A stretch of DNA of 6,102 nt from Bacillota bacterium (GCA_021820645.1 JAKADJ010000150.1:1-6102); one strand, 5' to 3'; shown: positions 1 to 5,870, numbered from the stretch's first letter. Notes: generated by a model not told the origin, from the letters alone. Numbers and translations are program-made.

Positions 1-336
1 GTGGGAGTGGCTGTCCCAGGACACGAGAGACACCCGAAGACCTTCCACGATACTAGACTTATGTGCGGGGGGCAGGGTGCTGACGACAATATCCTCGGGG
101 GCCTGACCCTTAAAGCTTAACATCTCGGTTTTGACGATAGTATGGCTTTGGGGCACCAAGCGTTGTAGCACGGCTGCGGTAGGTGGTGTAGATGGCAGAC
201 TGGGGGTAGGGGAGGTGGCGGAAACAGTTCCACAACCGGCCGCTAAGGCGGTAAGGCCACCGACGACAAGCATGGGGGCCATAAAGCGCTTGGCAGCCTT
301 GCTCAGGTGAAAGTGGTCCCGGGTAATCAGATTCAT
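1..336 (-). CDS. Putative secreted lipoprotein, 3' end beyond window
   Basis: An open frame of 112 codons starts at the ATG whose first base is 336 and runs off the left edge without a stop, so the C-terminus is missing. A ribosome site AAAAGGGAGA lies at 345-354, about 8 bases before the ATG. The N-terminus has a basic region (K13, K16, R17), a hydrophobic stretch (about residues 18-33) and a lipobox-like LAAGC ending at Cys35. A Thr/Pro/Ser-rich linker (about 37-56) of the kind that follows lipidated cysteines comes next. It should therefore be exported, lipidated at Cys35 and held on the outer face of the membrane. Met19 is an alternative start but has no better ribosome site. The part seen after residue 60 matches no family I recognise, so the function is unknown. 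The gene reads away from everything else in the window. Confidence 0.8.
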   Translation of the reverse strand, partial: MNLITRDHFHLSKAAKRFMAPMLVVGGLTALAAGCGTVSATSPTPSLPSTPPTAAVLQRLVPQSHTIVKTEMLSFKGQAPEDIVVSTLPPAHKSSIVEGLRVSLVSWDSHSH

Positions 337-344
337 GATATTGG

Positions 345-354
345 TCTCCCTTTT
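345..354 (-). promoter_or_regulatory. Ribosome binding site of the lipoprotein gene
   Basis: The minus strand reads AAAAGGGAGA here, complementary to the 16S 3' end over GGGAG, about 8 bases before the ATG at 336. It supports that start over the internal Met19. Confidence 0.6.
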
Positions 355-380
355 CTCATGAGGCTTTTGGATTTTCTCAC

Positions 381-402
381 ATCATAACGCAGGCGCTGCG
401 TT
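381..402 (-). promoter_or_regulatory. Candidate -10 box with adjoining 17-bp dyad upstream of lipoprotein gene
   Basis: On the minus strand TATGAT (381-386) is a good -10 match, about 45 bases before the lipoprotein ATG. Adjoining it on the upstream side is a perfect dyad AACGCA-N5-TGCGTT (386-402), which fills the usual spacer. No good -35 box is found 16-18 bases upstream (AACCCC there). The promoter is therefore weak, activator-dependent or wrongly called. The dyad could be an operator. Confidence 0.3.
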
Positions 403-615
403 TGGGGTTACCACTTTGAGCGACCTATCGGTCGGTGAGGGGCTATGAGGTATCCACGGGTTTCTCACAACCGTCTAAACGCCCAAAGACGAGGGCGGAA
501 CGATTTTTGCGTGTAATTCGAACCGTATATCGCTAAAGATGGGATTAAAAACACCTGTAAATAGGACGGATTCCCGGGTCATGACGATTCTTGAACCGTG
601 TTTATCGATGCCGCG

Positions 616-644
616 TTGCACGGGCGACCGTTGTAGGCCATAAT
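616..644 (+). promoter_or_regulatory. Weak candidate promoter for the small membrane protein gene
   Basis: TTGCAC (616-621) and CATAAT (639-644) stand 17 bases apart. The -10 matches consensus at five of six positions but the -35 only at TTG. Transcription from here would begin near 651 and give a leader of about 160 bases that includes the stem-loop at 748-773. No better pair was found nearer the gene. Confidence 0.25.
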
Positions 645-747
645 TTGCGAATCCAGCGTGTCGTCATCGGTTCGCCATATCGGCGTTCACTGGTGGTGCA
701 TGCCAGCGTTGGCAAGGGGCAACCAAGAATAAACCAATCCCGGTGAC

Positions 748-773
748 TGGTGAGAGTAAGGGGAACCTCACCA
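748..773 (+). promoter_or_regulatory. Stem-loop in the 5' leader
   Basis: TGGTGAG (748-754) and CTCACCA (767-773) form a perfect 7-bp stem around a 12-base loop, ending 23 bases before the ribosome site of the gene at 809. No T-run follows, so it is not an intrinsic terminator. It may shape the leader or be an operator. Confidence 0.35.
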
Positions 774-808
774 CACCAGACGGATACCGAAATAAGGAGG
801 TGCCGACT

Positions 809-1042
809 ATGCCATCCGGCCCCATTACCGTCTTATTCTGGGCGCTAAGAGCATTTCTAGTGCTATGGACAGCGATGGCACTGGCTAATGTAATCGCTCC
901 CCGATGGATCTGGCGGGTGACGGAATCGTGGAGAGCAACTCGGGAGCCCTCATCTACCTATTTTGTCATTCGGCGAGTGGTTGGAGTGCTGATGCTGGTT
1001 GCAGCTCTTGCCGTGATCGGAGTTGGAGTGCTGGCCGGATAA
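809..1042 (+). CDS. Small two-helix membrane protein, DUF6199-like
   Basis: This encodes 77 residues. The start chosen is the ATG at 809 because a near-perfect AAGGAGGTG ribosome site sits 6-7 bases before it. An in-frame ATG at 743 would add 22 polar residues, but they run across the leader stem-loop and have no ribosome site. Two membrane segments are seen, about residues 7-30 and 56-75. Between them is a conserved-looking connector with P31, W33, W35, TESW (38-41), REPSSTY (45-51) and G59. The order proline, tryptophans, E-x-W, EPS, aromatic, then a glycine opening the second helix is what I associate with DUF6199 proteins, small uncharacterised membrane proteins of Gram-positive bacteria. 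The family call rests on memory of that pattern. No role can be assigned. It stands alone with no operon partner. Confidence 0.8.
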   Translation: MPSGPITVLFWALRAFLVLWTAMALANVIAPRWIWRVTESWRATREPSSTYFVIRRVVGVLMLVAALAVIGVGVLAG

Positions 1043-1414
1043 ACAGATCCTGTTCCGGGGATGAGGAGCGGGGATTCTCCATTTGGTTGGGGCCCAGTCC
1101 ACGGGGGCGGGAATCGTTTTCACGGGGTCATCTCCGTGTTGTCTCGTTTGTAGTATCACGCCCGAGCATAGAATTCTGTAATGAGGCGTTCTTCGCCATT
1201 CGCAAATGCCTGCGTATCATTAAGGCCCATCTCAGGGAACAAGCCGACTCAACTAAAGCTAGGGTCGCCATCGTTGGGATCTCGGAGCGATGGCAGATTG
1301 CCGGTAGCGACAGTGAATGTAACGCAGAAAGGGCCACAGAACGTCGCCGGGTGCAGCCGGCCAGCGCAACATAAAAACAAGCAAAGCCTCGAAAGCTCGG
1401 TCTCGGCCCCCACA
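1043..1414. other. Intergenic stretch without a convincing gene
   Basis: About 370 bases lie between the small membrane gene and the tRNA terminator. Open frames exist on both strands but lack ribosome sites, have low-complexity or Arg/Ser-rich translations, and overlap the neighbouring gene or terminator, so I treat them as chance. The one clear structure is a perfect 7-bp inverted repeat GCCATCG (1267-1273)/CGATGGC (1288-1294) with a 14-base loop. It may be the remains of a decayed gene or an unrecognised RNA. Confidence 0.45.
1121..1150 (+). terminator. Weak candidate terminator after the small membrane protein gene
   Basis: CACGG (1121-1125) pairs with CCGTG (1134-1138) around an 8-base loop and is followed by a moderately T-rich stretch (TTGTCTCGTTTG). 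The stem is short and the tail broken, so this is a low-confidence call. Confidence 0.2.
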
Positions 1415-1450
1415 AACAAAAATCCCCCGTCCTCGTAGTGTAGGATGGGG
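1415..1450 (-). terminator. Intrinsic terminator of tRNA-Leu
   Basis: Read on the minus strand, a 9-bp stem pairs 1442-1450 with 1425-1433 (one G-U pair, otherwise Watson-Crick) around an 8-base loop. It is followed directly by GATTTTTGTTTG. This is a strong Rho-independent terminator about 60 bases beyond the tRNA 3' end, consistent with a single-tRNA transcript. Confidence 0.85.
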
Positions 1451-1508
1451 TCACATTTTAAACGATTTGCAGGTCGATAAGTCTGAACAACCAGGGGTCT
1501 TGCGAGTA

Positions 1509-1593
1509 TGGTGACGAGGGCGGGACTTGAACCCGCACGGGTTACCCCATACGCCCCTCAAACGTACGCGTCTGCCAGTTCCGCCACCCCGTC
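1509..1593 (-). tRNA. tRNA-Leu (anticodon GAG)
   Basis: This is an 85-base tRNA with encoded CCA. The acceptor strand GACGGGG (1587-1593) pairs with CCTCGTC (1513-1519) with one G-U, followed by discriminator A and CCA. The D arm contains GCGGAACTGGCAGACGC. The anticodon stem TACGT/GCGTA encloses the loop TTGAGGG, giving anticodon GAG (complement of 1557-1559), which reads CUC and CUU. A long variable arm with the stem GGG/CCC marks it as class II, as expected for leucine. The T arm GCGGG-TTCAAGT-CCCGC is canonical. No other tRNA is adjacent. All helices are intact, so it should be functional. Confidence 0.97.
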
Positions 1594-1605
1594 ACAGCAA
1601 AACTT

Positions 1606-1634
1606 ATTTTATCAGGTTTCTTTGAACGATACAA
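1606..1634 (-). promoter_or_regulatory. Promoter of tRNA-Leu
   Basis: On the minus strand TTGTAT (1629-1634) and TAAAAT (1606-1611) are separated by 17 bases. Predicted initiation is near 1599, about six bases before the mature 5' end at 1593, which fits a short-leader tRNA transcript later trimmed by RNase P. The -35 is a weak match, the -10 good. Position and spacing raise confidence. Confidence 0.6.
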
Positions 1635-1855
1635 GAAAAAAATCGCGGGGAGTCATTTTCAATTTTTATGGGCAAGCTAATCGCCAAGCCACATTCAAAA
1701 CAGCGTGTCCTGCCTCGCTAATCCCGTTTATGGTTGAGAAAGCGAGACCATGCCACTTTATGTCGGATGCCCCGGCCAACGCGGTTAGAGACCCATGCTC
1801 GTATATAATTCATTGGCCTGGGATTAAATGCGGCGCAAGACTAGTTGCCTGGTAG
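1635..1855. other. AT-richer spacer between tRNA promoter and peptidase promoter
   Basis: No gene is seen here. The stretch contains a perfect TATAAT at 1804-1809 on the plus strand, but no -35 hexamer at a usable distance and no TG extension. The only open frame across it is the read-through of the tRNA antisense. Confidence 0.4.
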
Positions 1856-1888
1856 TGGTCGACAATTGACCATATAACAATTTAAAAT
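1856..1888 (+). promoter_or_regulatory. Candidate promoter and overlapping dyad for the S41 peptidase gene
   Basis: TCGACA (1859-1864, five of six to TTGACA) and TAAAAT (1883-1888, five of six to TATAAT) stand 18 bases apart. Initiation would be near 1895, leaving a leader of about 60 bases before the ATG at 1955. A dyad TGGTC-N7-GACCA (1856-1872) covers the -35 box and is well placed for a repressor. Both boxes were found by eye and the dyad arms are short. Confidence 0.45.
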
Positions 1889-1954
1889 CGAAAGCAGTAA
1901 GCGGCTCGGCCGTAGGTCAGGGCCCTGTTAAAATGATACAACGAGGGACCGATC

Positions 1955-3532
1955 ATGAATTTAACACGTTCTCAAATGCAGGACGACCTGATGTATCTGT
2001 GTGATCTTTTGGTGAAATCGCACCCGGATCCCTTCTGGGGTGCTGGTGGTGCCGTTAATTTTTACCGCCGGGTGGATGACATCTACCGGGCTTTGCCGGA
2101 CACGCTTTCAGTGCTGAAATATCTTGATCGGATACGTCCCGTAGTCGCTTCCTTGCGGGACGGTCACACGAAAATCGGCATTGCAGAGACCGATAAGATG
2201 GGTACTTCGCATCTTCCGGTAGACTTTGGAATTCTTGCCGATGGTTTGTACGTGGACCGGGTGTCGGCACCCGAACACTTAGGGCTACTCGGGTCACGCC
2301 TCGGGGGAGTCAACGGGGTACCGGTTGAGGAAATCGGGGCTCGTGTCATGGCGCGCCAAGGCTGTGACAACGACATGCAAGTATGGTGCCGGATAGCTGA
2401 TGCGTTTTATGAGCCGGAGCTGTGGGCTGATCTTCTACAAGTCGATACCTGCGACCATCTGGTTTTGGGATTGGATACCGCTGGTGGAGAACATCTGTCA
2501 ATGCGATTCAACTGGACCCTGAACCGGGCTGCATTAACGTCCTCGTCGACCGTGCCAATGCCGAGATTAAGATCCAATCAATTGGGGTGGGGGTTTTTAG
2601 ACCCCGATCAGGAAGTGGCCATCCTCAGAATCGGATCCCTGATGCGATATCGAGAGGCTGGGGAAGTGTGGTTACAAAGCGGGTTTACCAAACCTTTGGA
2701 GGAATGGTACGCCGAAGTTTTCCCTTTCACCAGTACACGCCCGACAACGAGTGAATTGGAGAAATTTCTCACCGACACGCCGTCCGCGACCGAAGTGCTG
2801 CAGAACTGCCTAGTTGCGATGGCGCAAGCGCATACCTCGTGGCTTGTAGTCGACGTTCGCGAATCTCTTGGTGGCAACTCGGCCCTGGCAGACATGTTGG
2901 GGTTATCCTTGTTCGGGTCCGAAGCTTTGGGGCACTTAGATGCAGGATATCAGGTGCGACGTTATTCAGAACTTTACAGGGAAAATTATGGGAAACTCCC
3001 CGATGACGATTTTTTCCCCGGGGGCTACGATTTTCGGGAAGCCAGGCACTGGCAAGAGCGGATGCCGCAAGAAGCTCCGGCTCACGATGCCCTATCGTGG
3101 TTGGATGGCGTGCCCACCTTTCAAAAAGCGTGGAAGGATCTCCCTCAGTGCAGGCCCAAGGTGCTCGTGGTCACCTCGGCGCGGACCTACAGCGCCGGAT
3201 TTGATGTAGTGCTCACGCTTCGAGGGTTAGGGGCTCGGCACGTCGGTGTGAGTTCCTCCCAGGCTCCTAACTGCTTTATCGATGTGCTTCGCTTCAGGCT
3301 GCCACATTCTCAAATATCTGGAGTGGTGTCGTTTAAGCAAAGTGTGGCTTTGCCTCAACTAGACGCCGACGTGAGGACGCTTGTCCCTCACCATGTATTG
3401 ACTTACGACAAACTCCGGGCGTTTGCTTTCGACCCCGAAGCCAGCATTCGGCTCGCATTGACCGTTATCGAAGATCTCGATACCGGTACGCTGCAACGGG
3501 AAAGCGGTCAAGTCCCTGGGAATGGAAGGTAG
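1955..3532 (+). CDS. S41-family serine peptidase, cytoplasmic-type
   Basis: This encodes 525 residues. ATG at 1955 has GAGGGA (1943-1948) six bases upstream. The N-terminal part carries the S41 opening pattern, a DL..L...L..SHPDPF-like segment (about 11-27) leading to LRDGHTKI (67-74), with DGHT at 69-72. A PDZ-like or hinge stretch follows, with GGVNGVPVEEI (117-127). The C-terminal catalytic core shows the strand LVVDVRESLGGNSA (297-310), matching the family's D-R-x-x-x-G-G signature, then VLVVTSARTYSAG (403-415) with the expected nucleophile Ser413, and RFRLPHSQISG (446-456), matching the LP-x-S segment that follows. S41 enzymes cut unfolded or C-terminally marked proteins. I see no signal peptide or membrane helix, so it probably acts in the cytoplasm, closer to tricorn-like members than to exported CtpA/CtpB. 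The substrate is unknown. The broken nucleotidyltransferase gene starts four bases after its stop, so the two were probably cotranscribed and translationally coupled. Confidence 0.85.
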   Translation: MNLTRSQMQDDLMYLCDLLVKSHPDPFWGAGGAVNFYRRVDDIYRALPDTLSVLKYLDRIRPVVASLRDGHTKIGIAETDKMGTSHLPVDFGILADGLYVDRVSAPEHLGLLGSRLGGVNGVPVEEIGARVMARQGCDNDMQVWCRIADAFYEPELWADLLQVDTCDHLVLGLDTAGGEHLSMRFNWTLNRAALTSSSTVPMPRLRSNQLGWGFLDPDQEVAILRIGSLMRYREAGEVWLQSGFTKPLEEWYAEVFPFTSTRPTTSELEKFLTDTPSATEVLQNCLVAMAQAHTSWLVVDVRESLGGNSALADMLGLSLFGSEALGHLDAGYQVRRYSELYRENYGKLPDDDFFPGGYDFREARHWQERMPQEAPAHDALSWLDGVPTFQKAWKDLPQCRPKVLVVTSARTYSAGFDVVLTLRGLGARHVGVSSSQAPNCFIDVLRFRLPHSQISGVVSFKQSVALPQLDADVRTLVPHHVLTYDKLRAFAFDPEASIRLALTVIEDLDTGTLQRESGQVPGNGR

Positions 3533-3536
3533 CCGA

Positions 3537-4008
3537 GTGTTGAGTGCCCCGATGCGCCGTGTCTTGCAAATCGTGTTGGATGGGCTAAGCCTCTTGGGAT
3601 AGACTGGGCGATTGCGGGTAGCGTCGCGGTTAACCTCCGGGGATTTGCCATGACCTTCACGATTTAGATGTACAAACCAATCGCGACGGGGCGTATCAGT
3701 TGGGAGCCGCGTTGCAACTCTATATGGTGCAGGCGGTACCATATCGCTCGACCTCGGTCATCCGTTCCCACTTTGGCCGCGCCCGGATCCATGGTGTGAC
3801 GGTAGAATTGATCGGGGACATAGAGAAGCGTGATAGGGAAGAGTGGTCCCGTCCTCAAAACCTTAAAGACTTGGTGCAATGGATCCCCTATGATGAGATG
3901 CGCCTTTCGGTGTTGCCACTCGCCTATGAGGCCCACGCCTACCGATTGCTGGGGCGCGATGACCGAGCGCTGGAACTTGAGAAATGGACTAAAGACCACG
4001 ATCTTTGA
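3537..4008 (+). pseudogene. Nucleotidyltransferase (Pol-beta fold), two frameshifts
   Basis: Three frames join into one protein. Frame A starts at GTG 3537 (or TTG 3540, ATG 3552) behind GGAAGG (3524-3529) and gives MRRVLQIVLDGLSLLG before TAG at 3600. Frame B continues from about 3599 with IDWAIAGSVAVNLRGFAMTF and stops at TAG 3665-3667. Frame C continues from 3658 with HDLDVQTNRDGAYQL and runs to TGA at 4008. Each junction needs one restored base, near 3597-3599 and near 3656-3658. The restored chain of about 157 residues has the nucleotidyltransferase signature G-S-x13-D-L-D-V, then IRSHFGRARIHGVTVELIGDI (about 65-85) and a C-terminal helix ending in AYRLLGRDDRALELEKW. Families of this shape (MNT/AbiEii-like and related small NTases) transfer a nucleotide to a small molecule or protein; the substrate is unknown. 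Frameshifts or assembly errors are the likely cause. Programmed double shifting is unlikely because no slippery heptamer is evident at either junction. Confidence 0.75.
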
Positions 4009-4020
4009 GCCAGACAAAGT

Positions 4021-4602
4021 TTAGAGCGGCTTGGGGCGGCTTTTCTTGTTTCTCCGATACGTCGCTACTCGCTCTCGGGTAGCGCAGCGCGATGAGCAAT
4101 AGTAGCGAGGCCCACCCTGACCCACATCCAAAAACAATCTTCTACAACGGGGCGAGGCACAACTTTGCGTTGGCACTCGTTGCTTTTCGGCAATGAGGAT
4201 GGCAAAAGCCATGCACGACGATGTGACAAACCACTCATCCCATGGGGCATCGTCGTGACTGTCGATATGGAGATGCCACAGGGACTGATCATGAGCGGTA
4301 AGCCGCGGTGGGTGGGCATATTCCAACAGTAGCTGATTCAGCCCAGCTACCAGGTTCTCGAGCCTGTCGGATACAAGTACCTCGTGGAGCCGGTCTGCCG
4401 CTACACGTAGTAAGGGAAAGTCCACAGGACCGATGCAGGGATCGATTTCTCCGAATTCTTCTAAGACGGCCTCGAGGCGCCTTGCTCGCGCGGTTTCTTC
4501 TATATCCGTACGGTCGAGCAGTACGGATATCATGCGGAGCGCACGCTCTGCCCCATGTATGGCAGAGCCCATGGCCCATTGGTCATCGTTGATTTTAGTC
4601 AT
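4021..4602 (-). CDS. CGNR-type zinc-finger protein, probable transcription regulator
   Basis: This encodes 193 residues. The C-terminal 46 residues carry the CGNR zinc-finger pattern: C148-x4-C153, RLFLDVGQGG, RYYCSSRC with C169-x3-C173, then ATRERVATYRR. The four cysteines are the metal ligands. The name-giving tetrad reads CATR here instead of CGNR, keeping the first Cys and the Arg. The remaining part (about 1-140) is mostly helical and fits the ligand-sensing ABATE-like N-terminal domain usual for the family, which is about 180-200 residues long as here. Such proteins are thought to be DNA-binding regulators. It is divergent from the MFS gene with a shared dyad between them, so autoregulation and control of the exporter is the natural inference. 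It has no ribosome site, but see the promoter entry for a leaderless start at this ATG. Its stop lies 12 bases from the convergent nucleotidyltransferase end. Confidence 0.85.
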   Translation of the reverse strand: MTKINDDQWAMGSAIHGAERALRMISVLLDRTDIEETARARRLEAVLEEFGEIDPCIGPVDFPLLRVAADRLHEVLVSDRLENLVAGLNQLLLEYAHPPRLTAHDQSLWHLHIDSHDDAPWDEWFVTSSCMAFAILIAEKQRVPTQSCASPRCRRLFLDVGQGGPRYYCSSRCATRERVATYRRNKKSRPKPL

Positions 4603-4608
4603 GGTATT

Positions 4609-4617
4609 AGTATAGCA
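4609..4617 (-). promoter_or_regulatory. Extended -10 promoter giving a leaderless regulator mRNA
   Basis: The minus strand reads TGCTATACT here, an extended -10 element (TGn plus a five-of-six hexamer). Exactly six bases (AATACC) then separate it from the ATG at 4602, so the predicted +1 is the A of the start codon. No -35 is evident, which is usual for extended -10 promoters. No Shine-Dalgarno sequence precedes the ATG, which agrees with leaderless translation. Confidence 0.55.
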
Positions 4618-4620
4618 TAG

Positions 4621-4649
4621 GTAACGTGAATAATATGAAATAGCGTTAC
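4621..4649. promoter_or_regulatory. Inverted repeat, candidate operator between regulator and exporter
   Basis: GTAACG (4621-4626) and CGTTAC (4644-4649) form a perfect 6-bp inverted repeat with a 17-base AT-rich spacer. The half-site centres are 23 bp apart, about two helical turns, so a dimer could bind one face. It lies just upstream of the regulator's extended -10. It encloses a possible plus-strand -10 (TAATAT, 4631-4636) for the exporter, so one bound protein could act on both genes. Confidence 0.5.
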
Positions 4650-4676
4650 GCGATCCTTGGATATGTTTTAGGCGCG

Positions 4677-5816
4677 GTGACGGCTCGAATTGCCGACGAA
4701 ATAACAGGCCCGTTCATGCTATGGTTGAGCCTATCAAAATTTCATTCGGTCGCGCCTGGCGCCAGTCTTGTCTGTATCATGACGTTGGCTACCGGCATTG
4801 GTGGCCCCTGGCTCGGAATCCTACTCGATCGGCGCCAAAGTCCAGGGCGGGTGCTGGCCCTCTCCCTTGCTGGATATGCGTTGGCCTTAGTTATGCTGAC
4901 TCTAACCATGGGTGTCGTTCCGCAATGGGAGTCCATGGGTTTAGCGTTGGGTATGGGGGCTGCGATGGCGGCCGCTTCCGGAGGATGGTCCTCACAAGTG
5001 CTGCTTGGCGAGTCCTTATCCCAACGTGCGTGGGTAACTGGCCTGGACGCGATGACTTATAATGCGGCGGGACTACTAGGCCCCACCATGGCCGGAGTTC
5101 TTTACACGGTAAAAGGGCCCCGGATGACCCTCGGGGCAATGGTTGTGTTCCTTGTGACAGCCATATGGTTTGCATGGAGTCTTCCTAAGGGAGACCGCGG
5201 AGTCCCACCGCTCGCACGCGTGGACATGCGGGAAGCATTGTGGTCGGGATACCAAACGCTTCTGTCGAACGCGCCTCTCCGATATGTGACACTCGTCTCT
5301 TCTATCTCCTACTGTGGGTTTGGCATGCTGTGGACCATAATGCCTGTGTTAGCCCAAATAGTGTGGGGTCGTCCCGCCTACAGTGGAATATTGTTGTCGA
5401 TATTGGCCCTAGGGGCATTCTTTGGCACGGTGAGCTATCTTAAGGGCGGCGACAAGGAGCCAGACACTCTAGTCGGAGTCACTACCTTGGTCATGGGCGG
5501 GGGCACATTCGCATTAATCTTTGTCCGGAGTCTTCCCAGTGCCATCATGGCAGCGCTCATCATTGGATGGGCCGACGGCGCTCAATTAGCGGCCGTATTA
5601 GGCGTGAGGAATAGGGTGGTGGCACGAGGAGAACGGGGTCAAGCATTTACTGCTACCGCCAGTGTCAAAATTCTCGGCGTCTCCCTCGGGGTGTTTATCG
5701 GTGGTCACTTAGTGGCGATGTCGTTACCTATGGGGATTACGGCCGCCACACTGGTGCAACTACTGGCCGCCTCCGTCCAGTTTTTAAGGAAGAGGCAGGA
5801 TCAGCAGTCGCCGTGA
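4677..5816 (+). CDS. MFS transporter, probable exporter, N-terminus uncertain
   Basis: From GTG 4677 this gives 379 residues, rich in membrane helices over the whole length (about 12 segments, with a central loop near 170-190). The MFS motif A after helix 2 is seen as GPWLGILLDRRQSPGR (43-58), with G47, D51, R52 and R53. RGERGQAFTATASV (317-330) matches the usual loop before helix 11 in drug- or metabolite-exporting MFS proteins. The substrate cannot be told. The start is doubtful. Only a weak AGG lies near GTG 4677, and the first helix appears to begin upstream, since codons from 4644 read RYAILGYVLGAV in the same frame. A natural ATG at 4635 (or GTG 4626) reaches them, but only through an amber codon at 4641-4643. 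The gene is either translated from 4677 with a shortened first helix or inactivated at codon 3. The divergent CGNR gene is its likely regulator. Confidence 0.8.
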   Translation: MTARIADEITGPFMLWLSLSKFHSVAPGASLVCIMTLATGIGGPWLGILLDRRQSPGRVLALSLAGYALALVMLTLTMGVVPQWESMGLALGMGAAMAAASGGWSSQVLLGESLSQRAWVTGLDAMTYNAAGLLGPTMAGVLYTVKGPRMTLGAMVVFLVTAIWFAWSLPKGDRGVPPLARVDMREALWSGYQTLLSNAPLRYVTLVSSISYCGFGMLWTIMPVLAQIVWGRPAYSGILLSILALGAFFGTVSYLKGGDKEPDTLVGVTTLVMGGGTFALIFVRSLPSAIMAALIIGWADGAQLAAVLGVRNRVVARGERGQAFTATASVKILGVSLGVFIGGHLVAMSLPMGITAATLVQLLAASVQFLRKRQDQQSP

Positions 5817-5870
5817 AGTGAGCTAACCATGCTGGACTTGGTCGGGGTCGGATGATGTCCCATCCAGTTG

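Larger units (their letters stand above)
337..808. other. Non-coding interval between two divergent genes
   Basis: No convincing reading frame is seen on either strand over these 470 bases. It holds the 5' regions of the divergent lipoprotein and small membrane protein genes. Visible items are the dyad at 386-402 and a second dyad CGACC-TATC-GGTCG at 421-434. GAACCGT occurs twice (520-526 and 593-599), each copy followed within a few bases by TATCG. A partly inverted copy CGGTTCG lies at 668-674, and there is a stem-loop at 748-773. None matches a known riboswitch or RNA family that I can name. Confidence 0.5.

Noticed and set aside
904..1374. 156-codon plus-strand open frame overlapping the small membrane gene
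   Set aside because: It begins inside the well-supported gene in another frame, has no ribosome site, and its translation resembles no family I know.
1128..1454. 108-codon minus-strand open frame
   Set aside because: Its start lies beyond the tRNA terminator hairpin and the frame reads through that hairpin. It lacks a ribosome site and the composition is not protein-like.
1509..1593. tRNA gene as an integration (attachment) site
   Set aside because: No repeat of the tRNA 3' end and no integrase were found elsewhere in the window.
1804..1809. Perfect TATAAT as a promoter
   Set aside because: There is no -35 at 15-19 bases, no TG extension, and no gene start close downstream that needs it.
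1508..1855. 115-codon plus-strand open frame beginning [11 protein letters not shown]
   Set aside because: This peptide is the familiar antisense translation of a tRNA 3' region. It overlies the tRNA-Leu gene.
3595..3660. Programmed ribosomal frameshifting in the nucleotidyltransferase
   Set aside because: Two separate shifts would be needed, and neither site shows a slippery heptamer with a downstream structure.
3359..4017. Minus-strand open frames opposite the peptidase end and nucleotidyltransferase
   Set aside because: They are antisense shadows. The plus strand carries recognisable protein motifs over the same bases.
3990..4040. Terminator between the convergent genes
   Set aside because: Only a 5-bp A/T stem (AAAGA/TCTTT) and a tandem GCGGCTT repeat are present. 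There is no stable hairpin with a T-run.
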